Below, piece after piece: positions 8,108-14,835 of a stretch of DNA of 64,000 nucleotides. Position numbers and translations under genes: made by a program. This DNA is from Candidatus Aegiribacteria sp. MLS_C (GTDB lineage Bacteria; Fermentibacterota; Fermentibacteria; Fermentibacterales; JCC-6). The DNA is taken from positions 1-64,000 of the forward strand of contig LQBI01000024.1 in the NCBI GenBank assembly GCA_002030045.1, written 5' to 3'. How positions within the stretch are numbered: position 1 is the first letter of the stretch; each line of letters opens with the position of its first letter. The notes beneath the pieces are model-generated. The model worked only from the letters and a program-made list of their open reading frames with translations, did not search any database and was not told the DNA's origin.

Positions 8108-8136
8108 TCGACAGAGAGACATCCGGTGATTATCTA
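8108..8136 (+). promoter_or_regulatory. Sigma70-type promoter of the PurF-like gene
   Basis: TCGACA at 8108-8113 and TATCTA at 8131-8136 are spaced by 17 bases. The position after a strong terminator and before the PurF-like gene fits. Transcription would start near 8143, giving a leader of about 77 bases. Confidence 0.5.
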
Positions 8137-8155
8137 AGCCGAAGCGTACACGGGT

Positions 8156-8195
8156 CCCCGAAGGCATGCACCGGGTGGCGACATGGTCTTCGGGG
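8156..8195 (+). promoter_or_regulatory. Leader hairpin before the PurF-like gene
   Basis: CCCCGAAG (8156-8163) pairs perfectly with CTTCGGGG (8188-8195) across a 24-base loop that contains a smaller CACCGGGTG self-pairing. The stem ends 10-15 bases before the ribosome site. It resembles an attenuator or regulated leader; no known riboswitch class was recognised. Confidence 0.4.
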
Positions 8196-8219
8196 TGACT
8201 TACCGGAAGGCGGACCGTC

Positions 8220-9620
8220 ATGGGAGGGTTCTTCGGAGTAGTATCCGACAGGGACTGTACTCAGGAGGTTTTCTACGGAACCGACTATCATTCCCATCTG
8301 GGAACCATGCGGGGGGGCATGGCCATAAAAGGACGGAACGGGATACATAGAGTTATACATGATATCACCGGAGCCCAGTTCAGGTCGAAGTTCGAGGACG
8401 AACTGTCATCCATGGAGGGCAATACCGGGATCGGCGTCATAAGCGACTATGAGGACCAGCCTCTGATAATCGGATCCCATCTTGGACGCTACGCCATCGT
8501 CACCGTCGGTTTCATCAATAACATACAGGAGATTGTCAGGAGCGTGTTCAGCTCCAGGTCGGGACACTTTACCGAGATGACCGGAGGAGAGGTTAACCCT
8601 ACCGAGGTGGTGGCCATGCTCATTGACCAGGAGGACAGTTTCGCAGCCGGTATTGACAGGGCTCAGGATATGATCGAAGGGTCCTGTTCGGCTCTCCTGC
8701 TGACGGATGAAGGTATATACGCGGCCAGGGACAGGCTCGGAAGGACTCCAGTGGCGGTTGGCAGGAGGGAGGGGGCAATGGCGGTAACACTTGAGACGTG
8801 CGCCTTCCCGAACCTCGATTACGTTTTGGAGAGGGAGCTTGGTCCCGGAGAGGTAGTACTCCTGACGAGGGATGGAGCTAGTACGGTCAGGAAGCCAGGG
8901 GACAGGATGAGGATATGCTCATTCCTCTGGGTCTACTACGGTTTTCCCGCATCCAGCTACGAGGGGATCAACGTTGAGGATACAAGGAACAGGTGCGGAG
9001 CCTGCCTTGCCAGGCGCGATAATGTGGAAGTGGACATGATAGCCGGAGTACCTGATTCGGGTACCGGACATGCAGTGGGTTACGCAAATGAATCCGGGAT
9101 CCCTTTCCGGAGGCCTTTTGTGAAGTATACACCCACATGGCCGAGGAGCTTCATGCCCCGGGACCAGTCTACCAGGGACCTTGTCGCAAGGATGAAGCTC
9201 ATTCCGATAAGGGAAATGATTCAGGACCGGAGGCTCCTGTTCTGCGAGGATTCCATAGTCCGTGGGACTCAGCTCAAGGATACCGTCAGAAGACTGTTCG
9301 ACTCGGGAGCTTCGGAGATACACATGAGACCCGCCTGTCCTCCACTCGTATTCGGATGCAGGTATCTGAACTTCTCCAGGTCACGTTCAGAGATGGAACT
9401 TGCAGGAAGGAGAGCTATTGCCGAACTGGAAGGCGATGCCCGGGAGGTTCCGGCTCAGTACCTGGACCCGAATTCTCAGCAGTATTCCGATATGGTCGAT
9501 CGTATCCGGCAGAGACTGGGGCTGACAACTCTATCGTACCAGCGTCTCGACGACCTGGTGGAAGCAATAGGTCTGCCCGGTGACAGACTGTGCACCTACT
9601 GTTTTGACGGACGGGAATGA
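8220..9620 (+). CDS. PurF-like phosphoribosyltransferase without the N-terminal Cys
   Basis: Homologue of amidophosphoribosyltransferase, the enzyme that starts purine synthesis from PRPP and glutamine. The N-terminal Ntn-type glutaminase domain and the C-terminal PRPP-binding domain are both present; the PRPP loop reads FCEDSIVRGTQ near residue 340. True PurF starts, after processing, with a catalytic cysteine (MCGI), but this protein starts MGGFFG, so glutamine hydrolysis by that route is not possible. A matching cysteine-less subfamily exists in Bacteroidota-type genomes alongside normal PurF. Conserved features of that subfamily are seen (YHSHLGTMRGGMA, CSFLWVYYGFP, a CxxC near the C-terminus). 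It may use ammonia, another partner, or another amine. The start has GGAAGG upstream. Confidence 0.88.
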   Translation: MGGFFGVVSDRDCTQEVFYGTDYHSHLGTMRGGMAIKGRNGIHRVIHDITGAQFRSKFEDELSSMEGNTGIGVISDYEDQPLIIGSHLGRYAIVTVGFINNIQEIVRSVFSSRSGHFTEMTGGEVNPTEVVAMLIDQEDSFAAGIDRAQDMIEGSCSALLLTDEGIYAARDRLGRTPVAVGRREGAMAVTLETCAFPNLDYVLERELGPGEVVLLTRDGASTVRKPGDRMRICSFLWVYYGFPASSYEGINVEDTRNRCGACLARRDNVEVDMIAGVPDSGTGHAVGYANESGIPFRRPFVKYTPTWPRSFMPRDQSTRDLVARMKLIPIREMIQDRRLLFCEDSIVRGTQLKDTVRRLFDSGASEIHMRPACPPLVFGCRYLNFSRSRSEMELAGRRAIAELEGDAREVPAQYLDPNSQQYSDMVDRIRQRLGLTTLSYQRLDDLVEAIGLPGDRLCTYCFDGRE

Positions 9621-9643
9621 ACCCTGGATCGGAAGGAACCTGA

Positions 9644-10120
9644 ATGCAGGCTGAATTCTATGCTGTTCTGACGGCATTATGCTGGGCGGTCGGTTCACTG
9701 ATGGAAAAGACCGGAGTCAGACTGGGGAACCTGACCCCCGTAATGGGTACCGCGGTGAGGGCCTTCTTCAGCCTGTTGCTCCTGACAGTCCTCTCGAGAC
9801 CTTACTGGGGGGAACTCAGAGGTGCCGGACCCCGGTCCCTGGTTCTGATCGCCGCCGGCGGAGGTTTCCTGGCAGGTGGCCTCGGAATAGTCTTCCTCTA
9901 TACGGGACTGAAGCACGGCACTCTTTCATCCGTGATGACGATAGCATTCTGCCTCGCTCCGGTCATGGGAGTACTGCTCGGCGTCCTGGTGCTGAGGGAG
10001 AAGCTCAGCCCCCTGCAGATGGCGGGAATAGTACTCTGCATAGCCGGCGCGGTGATAACGGTCTTGTCGAGGGATACGGCCGCCTCGAAGGGCGCCGAGG
10101 CGTTTACATCGGTTCAGTAG
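9644..10120 (+). CDS. EamA-family half-size membrane transporter
   Basis: A 158-residue inner-membrane protein with about five hydrophobic helices and one EamA (drug/metabolite transporter) domain, whereas common family members have two in about 300 residues. The second half has the typical run of a helix, LVLREKLSPLQMAGI, and a last helix ending in LSRD. Half-size EamA proteins work as dimers. The substrate is unknown. The start at 9644 follows GGAAGGAACC. It lies 23 bases after the PurF-like gene and probably shares its transcript. It is convergent with, and overlaps by 7 bases, the dehydrogenase gene. Confidence 0.85.
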   Translation: MQAEFYAVLTALCWAVGSLMEKTGVRLGNLTPVMGTAVRAFFSLLLLTVLSRPYWGELRGAGPRSLVLIAAGGGFLAGGLGIVFLYTGLKHGTLSSVMTIAFCLAPVMGVLLGVLVLREKLSPLQMAGIVLCIAGAVITVLSRDTAASKGAEAFTSVQ

Positions 10121-11103
10121 CCCTTATCAAGGTCGACCCTGTCAGGCATGTAACCATGCCTGGCCAGCGAGTTCAGAGACGCGGCAAGGTGTCTGCATCT
10201 GCTGCGCTCCAGCGATGGGGACCCGAACCCGCCTCCGATATGGGGGGTCATGACGACGTTCTCCAGCAGCTGGAAATCGAAATCCGCAGGCGGTGTGGAA
10301 TTCCGCTCCTGCTGCGAGGAGGGGTAGCGGTACCATACGTCCAGTCCGGCGGCACCTATTCTACCCTCGGCCAGGCTCCTGTAGAGAGGTCCCTGCTGGA
10401 CCAGCTGACCCCTTCCAACGTTGACGAGAACTGATCTCGAGTGCATCATGGCCAGTTCCTCCTCCCCGATCACCCCACGGGTCCGCTGTGTCAGGGGAAG
10501 GGCCACCACCAGGAAATCGGTGTCCGGAAGCAGTTCATGGAGGGCTTCGGGAGGATGGACGGGAAGAGTCCCTTGATCCCCTTCACCGGAGGGATCGCGG
10601 CGGATTGCCTTTGTACAGGCCCCCATGGCCTTCGCGATCCTTCCCACCGCTCTGCCGACGTGCCCGTATCCCAGCAGGAGCACCCTGCTGCCATTCACGG
10701 ACATGGTATGCTGCTGCCTGTAGCGGTAGGACCAGTCGCCCATCCTGAGGGCCCTGTCCGAAGAGAGGATGAGCCTGCCGGCCGCTATCATCAGACCTAC
10801 CGCCAGCTCGGCGGCGAAGGCTGCGTTGTGGTGTATGTTGTGGACCGCGATCCCGGGGTATTCCATCATGAGTTCCCTCGTGGATTCCGGAAGACCGGCC
10901 CAGGGGATGAGAAGGTGCGAAAGCCCGGGCGCCGCCTCCAGGAGCTCCCTGCCGGGTCTGCCGCAGACAAGCACGCTGCAGTTCCCGGATATTGAACCGG
11001 TCGTGAGCGTCACGCCTTCGTCGAGGAGGGAACTCAGCAGATCCAGGCTCTGCTCTGGCCATTCTCCCTCGAGAAAGACCTCAAGGCTGCCTCTTCCGGC
11101 CAT
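10114..11103 (-). CDS. D-isomer-specific 2-hydroxyacid dehydrogenase
   Basis: Cytoplasmic NAD(P)-dependent oxidoreductase of 329 residues acting on a 2-hydroxy or 2-oxo acid. The Rossmann motif is LLLGYGHVGRAVG around residue 140. The catalytic arginine lies in VNVGRGQLV and the catalytic histidine in TPHIGGGFG. The segment LDVWYRYP replaces the more common LDVFExEP, a form seen in some hydroxyacid dehydrogenases. The start is set at 11103, where GGAGGCAAG precedes the ATG; the frame is open further upstream but without a start signal. The exact substrate (phosphoglycerate, glyoxylate or other) cannot be told. It runs against EamA with a 7-base overlap of the 3' ends. Confidence 0.88.
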   Translation of the reverse strand: MAGRGSLEVFLEGEWPEQSLDLLSSLLDEGVTLTTGSISGNCSVLVCGRPGRELLEAAPGLSHLLIPWAGLPESTRELMMEYPGIAVHNIHHNAAFAAELAVGLMIAAGRLILSSDRALRMGDWSYRYRQQHTMSVNGSRVLLLGYGHVGRAVGRIAKAMGACTKAIRRDPSGEGDQGTLPVHPPEALHELLPDTDFLVVALPLTQRTRGVIGEEELAMMHSRSVLVNVGRGQLVQQGPLYRSLAEGRIGAAGLDVWYRYPSSQQERNSTPPADFDFQLLENVVMTPHIGGGFGSPSLERSRCRHLAASLNSLARHGYMPDRVDLDKGY

Positions 11104-11260
11104 CTTGCCTCCATCCAACGAGCGGCGCGGTCCGGGGCAGGGTCCCGCGACATGACCACTGGAACATACCAAAGATAATGAATATGTTGATGTCTGATGG
11201 GCTGCTGCCGCAGAAGGGGGGCCCGTCGTACTGAGGCGCACGGGAAGGAGGCTGCTGCGA

Positions 11261-11674
11261 ATGGTACATGGAAGGAACCTCACGGTAAGCACGGAGGGTT
11301 TCTCCGACATCGTCAACATAAGCGGCGAGGTGCAGTCAACGGTCACCGACTCCGGTATCGAGGATGGCACGGTCACCGTTTCGGTGGTTGGTTCGACTGC
11401 ATCGGTCACTACCATCGAGTTCGAGCCGGCCCTTGTGGAAGACATGCGGGAACTGCTGGACAGGATAGTTCCAGGGAACGTAAGGTCGAGGCACTCGGAA
11501 ACCTGGGGCGACGACAACGGTTTCTCCCACATGAGGGCCTCGCTGCTGGGACCCGGGATCACCCTTCCGGTGGTGGAGGGAAGGGTGCTTACAGGCACCT
11601 GGCAGCAGATAGTGCTGGTGGACCATGACAACAGGCCAAGGAAAAGACAGGTTCGAATACAGGTAATGGGTTGA
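11261..11674 (+). CDS. YjbQ/UPF0047 family protein (secondary thiamine-phosphate synthase type)
   Basis: A 137-residue cytoplasmic protein covering the whole YjbQ domain. Family features: GIEDGTVTVSVVGSTASVT near residues 32-50, DNGFSHMRASLLG near 84-96, and GTWQQIVLVDHD near 112-123. The Escherichia coli member has weak thiamine-phosphate synthase activity, but the physiological role of the family is unclear. The start at 11261 has GGAGG upstream. It is divergent from the dehydrogenase gene across a 157-bp gap. Confidence 0.9.
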   Translation: MVHGRNLTVSTEGFSDIVNISGEVQSTVTDSGIEDGTVTVSVVGSTASVTTIEFEPALVEDMRELLDRIVPGNVRSRHSETWGDDNGFSHMRASLLGPGITLPVVEGRVLTGTWQQIVLVDHDNRPRKRQVRIQVMG

Positions 11675-11678
11675 GAGG

Positions 11679-11707
11679 TTGATGCTCGGGCACACGGTCC
11701 TTATTGT
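11679..11707 (+). promoter_or_regulatory. Possible sigma70-type promoter
   Basis: TTGATG (11679-11684) and TATTGT (11702-11707) are 17 bases apart, just after the yjbQ-like stop codon and 43 bases before the lipoprotein start. Both boxes deviate from consensus. Confidence 0.4.
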
Positions 11708-11749
11708 ACCTCGAGGATTTAAGATACGTGAGAGGAGCGGGCACAGGCA

Positions 11750-12718
11750 ATGTCTGCCCATTCAACGGACAGGTTGACCGTGATGGCAGGATTGATGGCG
11801 GTTCTGATCACATCGTCCTGCATTTTCGATTCCGAACCTGCCGAACCGGGCTTCCCCTCGGAGCTTGAGGCCTCGATCTCCTTCGAGGACGTAGGTGCTC
11901 CAGCTGCATGCAAGTGCATGCCAAATTCTGATGCTGCTCTGGTCATCGCTGATGACCACATCGGGGTCGTCCAGCTGCAGACCGGCCAGCTTGCCGCATC
12001 GTTCGACCTGGGAGTTGCGGTTGACGACATCGCGGACAGCCAGGCCGGGGGTTACGCCTGGGCGTTGGCCGATTCGCTTCTCTACCGCATAGACATTTCG
12101 GCTCCCTCGCTGCTCGATCCCGTTCGTCTCGATGGAAGGGGCCTGTACGTCACCGCATCATCCCAGGAGAATGCCGTAATGGTTGTCATGGAGGACGACA
12201 GCCTGTTCCGCATGGATGCCGATTCCATTCATGGCTGGACGGTGCCCGGAATTGCCATGAACGGCTGTCAGGGCCTCGAGTACGGTGGAGAGGGCATTCT
12301 GTACGCGGTGCTCGGTTCCGAGGGTGCAATAGCCGGTTTCGATACAGGGGACTGGGACGAGATAGGAAGGGTCTCGATTCCGGGAGATGCCATAGACATG
12401 TTCCCCGGACCTTCCGGCTACGTTTGCGCCATAGTTGATGGCAGCAACGAACTCTGGTTCATCAGGACAGTTGACTGCAAGCTGTACAGAATGATCACCT
12501 TCCCCGAGACGCCGGCCGCAGCCGCATCGATGCCGGATGGAAGCTACGGTTACGGCGCATGCGCCGGGTCAGGCCTGCTGATCGTGGCGGAAAGCGGTCA
12601 GGTGGATTTCCGCAGCATGCAGTACGGTGTACCCGCAGGAATTGACATCACACCCGACGGTGAAAGGGCCGTACTCTGCAACGCCGAAACAAGGATGGTC
12701 CATGTACTGGCCAGGTGA
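11750..12718 (+). CDS. Lipoprotein with WD40/YVTN-like propeller repeats
   Basis: A 322-residue exported protein. The N-terminal hydrophobic stretch ends in lipobox ITSSC at about residue 24, predicting a lipid anchor. The body is a series of short beta repeats with Gly-Asp turns, consistent with a propeller, ending in DITPDGERAVLCNAETRMV, a typical last blade. The start at 11750 has a GGAG about 15 bases upstream; ATG at 11783 is an alternative that keeps a shorter signal peptide. No enzyme motif is visible. It is convergent with the DegP-like gene. Confidence 0.72.
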   Translation: MSAHSTDRLTVMAGLMAVLITSSCIFDSEPAEPGFPSELEASISFEDVGAPAACKCMPNSDAALVIADDHIGVVQLQTGQLAASFDLGVAVDDIADSQAGGYAWALADSLLYRIDISAPSLLDPVRLDGRGLYVTASSQENAVMVVMEDDSLFRMDADSIHGWTVPGIAMNGCQGLEYGGEGILYAVLGSEGAIAGFDTGDWDEIGRVSIPGDAIDMFPGPSGYVCAIVDGSNELWFIRTVDCKLYRMITFPETPAAAASMPDGSYGYGACAGSGLLIVAESGQVDFRSMQYGVPAGIDITPDGERAVLCNAETRMVHVLAR

Positions 12719-12747
12719 GCCCGGGATGCCCCGGTGCACAGGGGATG

Positions 12748-13623
12748 TCAGTCGCTGGGGGGGGGCAGGGACAGCTCCCTGTAGAAGTTCTCCCTCATCA
12801 CCAGTGCCTTCAGGGTGTCCTCGGAGAGGACGAGAAGGCCCCTTAGGGTCTCCGGGTGGTATACCGGAGTCCCGTCTATATGGGTGATGAGATCACCGGG
12901 GCGGAGACCGCAGATCCACGCCCTGCTTCCCGAAACCACGGAGATTATCTGAATGCCCGAAGCCCTTTCACGGGTAAGGGAGATGCTCGAGAGGGCGGTG
13001 ACTCCGAAGGTGTACTCGGAGAAGTCCCGTTCGAGCATCACGAGCTTCGCCCACATGTACCAGATCTGGCTCGGGTAAAGGACCAGGTAGTCCCTTCCGT
13101 CCTCGCCGGGATACTGCCTGGAAGGCCTGATCAGACCCGTTATCAGGCCGAGGTATTCACCTCCCGTGTTGAAGACGGCAGCACCCATGAGGCCCTCCCT
13201 GAGTTCCGCCGAAACGAGGAATGAACCGTCGGGGTAGCGCTCAATCGCCCTTCCCCCGACCTCGACCGTACCGCTGAGACCCTGACCTATAATGATAACC
13301 GCGTCCCCCGGTTCGGGTACTACTGTGGACGGTTCCCGGTAGCTCACGAATACATCACGGTCGAAGCGCATAATGACTATTCCCAGGTCGGGGGAGAAAA
13401 CCAGTGAATCGGGTACGATGATACCTTCCGCCGTCTCCAGGGCGATGCTGTCGTCCGGGGAGAAGATGCCGAGGGAGACCGCATGCCTCGGGGAGATCGA
13501 TACAGCGGTGCAGAGTTCTATGGCGCCGCCGTAGGTCCCTATCCTTACCGTGTGGACATCGGATATTGCCGGAACCGGCTCAGCTGCCCCGAGTGCGGTA
13601 AGGATCAGGAGGACAAGGGTCAT
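12748..13623 (-). CDS. DegP/trypsin-like PDZ protein lacking the catalytic serine
   Basis: A 291-residue exported protein with a signal peptide (residues 1-19), a chymotrypsin-fold domain and a PDZ domain at about 215-285. Aligned by motif, His47 (SPRHAVS) and Asp79 (SPDLGIVIMR) stand where the HtrA/DegP His and Asp lie. The serine loop, normally GNSGGP, reads GLMGAA with Met146 in place of serine, so it should not be a serine protease. It is the third gene after an ECF sigma and a zinc-finger anti-sigma, 7 bases from the latter. That order recalls algU-mucA-mucB-mucD, where MucD is an active DegP. A non-catalytic sensor or chaperone role is inferred. Confidence 0.82.
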   Translation of the reverse strand: MTLVLLILTALGAAEPVPAISDVHTVRIGTYGGAIELCTAVSISPRHAVSLGIFSPDDSIALETAEGIIVPDSLVFSPDLGIVIMRFDRDVFVSYREPSTVVPEPGDAVIIIGQGLSGTVEVGGRAIERYPDGSFLVSAELREGLMGAAVFNTGGEYLGLITGLIRPSRQYPGEDGRDYLVLYPSQIWYMWAKLVMLERDFSEYTFGVTALSSISLTRERASGIQIISVVSGSRAWICGLRPGDLITHIDGTPVYHPETLRGLLVLSEDTLKALVMRENFYRELSLPPPSD

Positions 13624-13629
13624 TTTCCC

Positions 13630-14100
13630 TCAGAAGGATATCAGGCTCGCCTGCCTGGTGTACTCCGACAGAGGTGCGGTCCTGATACCCGATTTCGAGG
13701 AGAGATGCAGTCCTCCCGACTTGGGCTGATAGTCCGCAAGTGTACTGACGGTGGTCTCCACCAGGGATTCACCCGGTGAGGACAGCGGCAGGAGCGTCAG
13801 GGCTATCATCAGTATCGCCGCCGCTGCCGGTATCGTCAGGACGGCGCTTCTTCTCCCGAGGCCCGGAGAGCGCCTGTCGGAACCCTCTGCGATCATTCGG
13901 CGGACACGGTCCTCAAGGTCCTCCGGAGGTGCAGGAGCCTGAAGCTTCCTGGTCACCCTCGAAATGTCCCGGGACATCTCCAGGGACCTTCTGCAAACAC
14001 TGCATCCCATGAGATGGAAATCGAGGAGTCTCTTCTGCTCAGGAGTGGCCTCGCCATCCAGAAGGAGGCTTATGTACTTCTGTGCCCTGGAGCAGTTCAT
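13630..14100 (-). CDS. Zinc-finger anti-sigma factor, single-pass membrane protein
   Basis: A 156-residue protein that likely binds the ECF sigma factor encoded just upstream and holds it inactive. The N-terminal ZAS motif is HLMGCSVC with an earlier Cys near residue 3 (MNCSRAQ), the pattern of zinc-associated anti-sigmas. A single hydrophobic segment at about residues 85-102 (IPAAAAILMIALTLL) would span the inner membrane, leaving a short C-terminal tail outside. The start at 14100 gives an ATGA overlap with the sigma stop; ATG at 14115 is possible. Release by proteolysis of the tail is the usual mechanism in the family but is not shown here. Confidence 0.85.
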   Translation of the reverse strand: MNCSRAQKYISLLLDGEATPEQKRLLDFHLMGCSVCRRSLEMSRDISRVTRKLQAPAPPEDLEDRVRRMIAEGSDRRSPGLGRRSAVLTIPAAAAILMIALTLLPLSSPGESLVETTVSTLADYQPKSGGLHLSSKSGIRTAPLSEYTRQASLISF

Positions 14101-14726
14101 CTCCACTCTTCCCATACGTCCCCCAGGAGTTCCCTGAGACGGGCCCTGGCCCTGTTGATCCTCGATTTGACCGTACCGAGCCGAACTCCGAGTATCTCGG
14201 ATATGTCCTCGTAGGACATCTGTTCAAGTTCGCGGAGTATGAAAGGCTCCCTGTAGTGGGCCGGCAGCTTGTCCACGGCCTCCTCTATGGAAGCCCTCAG
14301 TTCCACACGTCCGGCGCTGTAGTGAGGGGCTGTCTTGCTGGAACTGGTCAGGTGGACGTGTTCAAGCGGAACGTTTATCCACCTGGAACGCCTTCGCCAC
14401 TCCTTCTTCGCAAGGTTGCTGGCTATGGTGAATATCCAGTTTACCAGCTTCCTCCCGGGGTCGAACTTGTCACGGTACCTGTATACCCTGCAGAAGGTCA
14501 GCTGGAGCATTTCCTGGGCGTCCTCCTCGTTGCCCAGCATCCTTATGAGCAGGGAGTAGATGGGAGCCTGGAATCGCCTTATCACCTCGGTGAAGGCGTC
14601 CTCGTCACCGTTGCAGAGGTCCACCATCAGTTCCGAGTCGGTCCTGGTGTCCTTCTGCGTCCGTCTGGTGGTCACTATTCTGCCGGTCAAGTCATCACGC
14701 CCTTCGTTTTCGTCGTCCAGAATCAT
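14097..14726 (-). CDS. ECF-type RNA polymerase sigma factor (RpoE-like)
   Basis: A 209-residue regulator. Region 2 is visible at about residues 45-110 (EDAFTEVIRRFQAPIY, then EDAQEMLQLTFCRVYRY and NWIFTIASNLAKKEWRR). Region 4 follows at about 150-200, with the helix-turn-helix MSYEDISEILGVRLGTVKSR. An N-terminal extension of about 35 residues precedes region 2. It heads an operon with the anti-sigma and a DegP-like protein and is divergent from an MsbA-like exporter. A possible self-recognised promoter lies upstream. An envelope-stress role is inferred from the operon. Confidence 0.93.
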   Translation of the reverse strand: MILDDENEGRDDLTGRIVTTRRTQKDTRTDSELMVDLCNGDEDAFTEVIRRFQAPIYSLLIRMLGNEEDAQEMLQLTFCRVYRYRDKFDPGRKLVNWIFTIASNLAKKEWRRRSRWINVPLEHVHLTSSSKTAPHYSAGRVELRASIEEAVDKLPAHYREPFILRELEQMSYEDISEILGVRLGTVKSRINRARARLRELLGDVWEEWR

Positions 14727-14757
14727 GACAACCGAACACCATTCTATTCTAGAGGTA

Positions 14758-14785
14758 CTATACCCCGGGGACCCATGTTTGTTCC
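14758..14785 (-). promoter_or_regulatory. Candidate ECF-type promoter for the sigma operon
   Basis: On the minus strand GGAAC (14785-14781) is followed after 17 bases by GTATAG (14763-14758). The GGAAC -35 element is typical of ECF sigma promoters, and such operons usually activate themselves. A single site is weak evidence. Confidence 0.35.
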
Positions 14786-14835
14786 AGCCGGATTACTTGA
14801 CCCGGTGGACCTGTGTGACAAAGATAGTGTCTACC

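Noticed and set aside
11104-11631. N-terminal extension of the dehydrogenase on the minus strand
   Set aside because: The open frame crosses the yjbQ-like gene in antisense, and the ATG at 11103 has a clear ribosome site where the homologous N-terminus begins.
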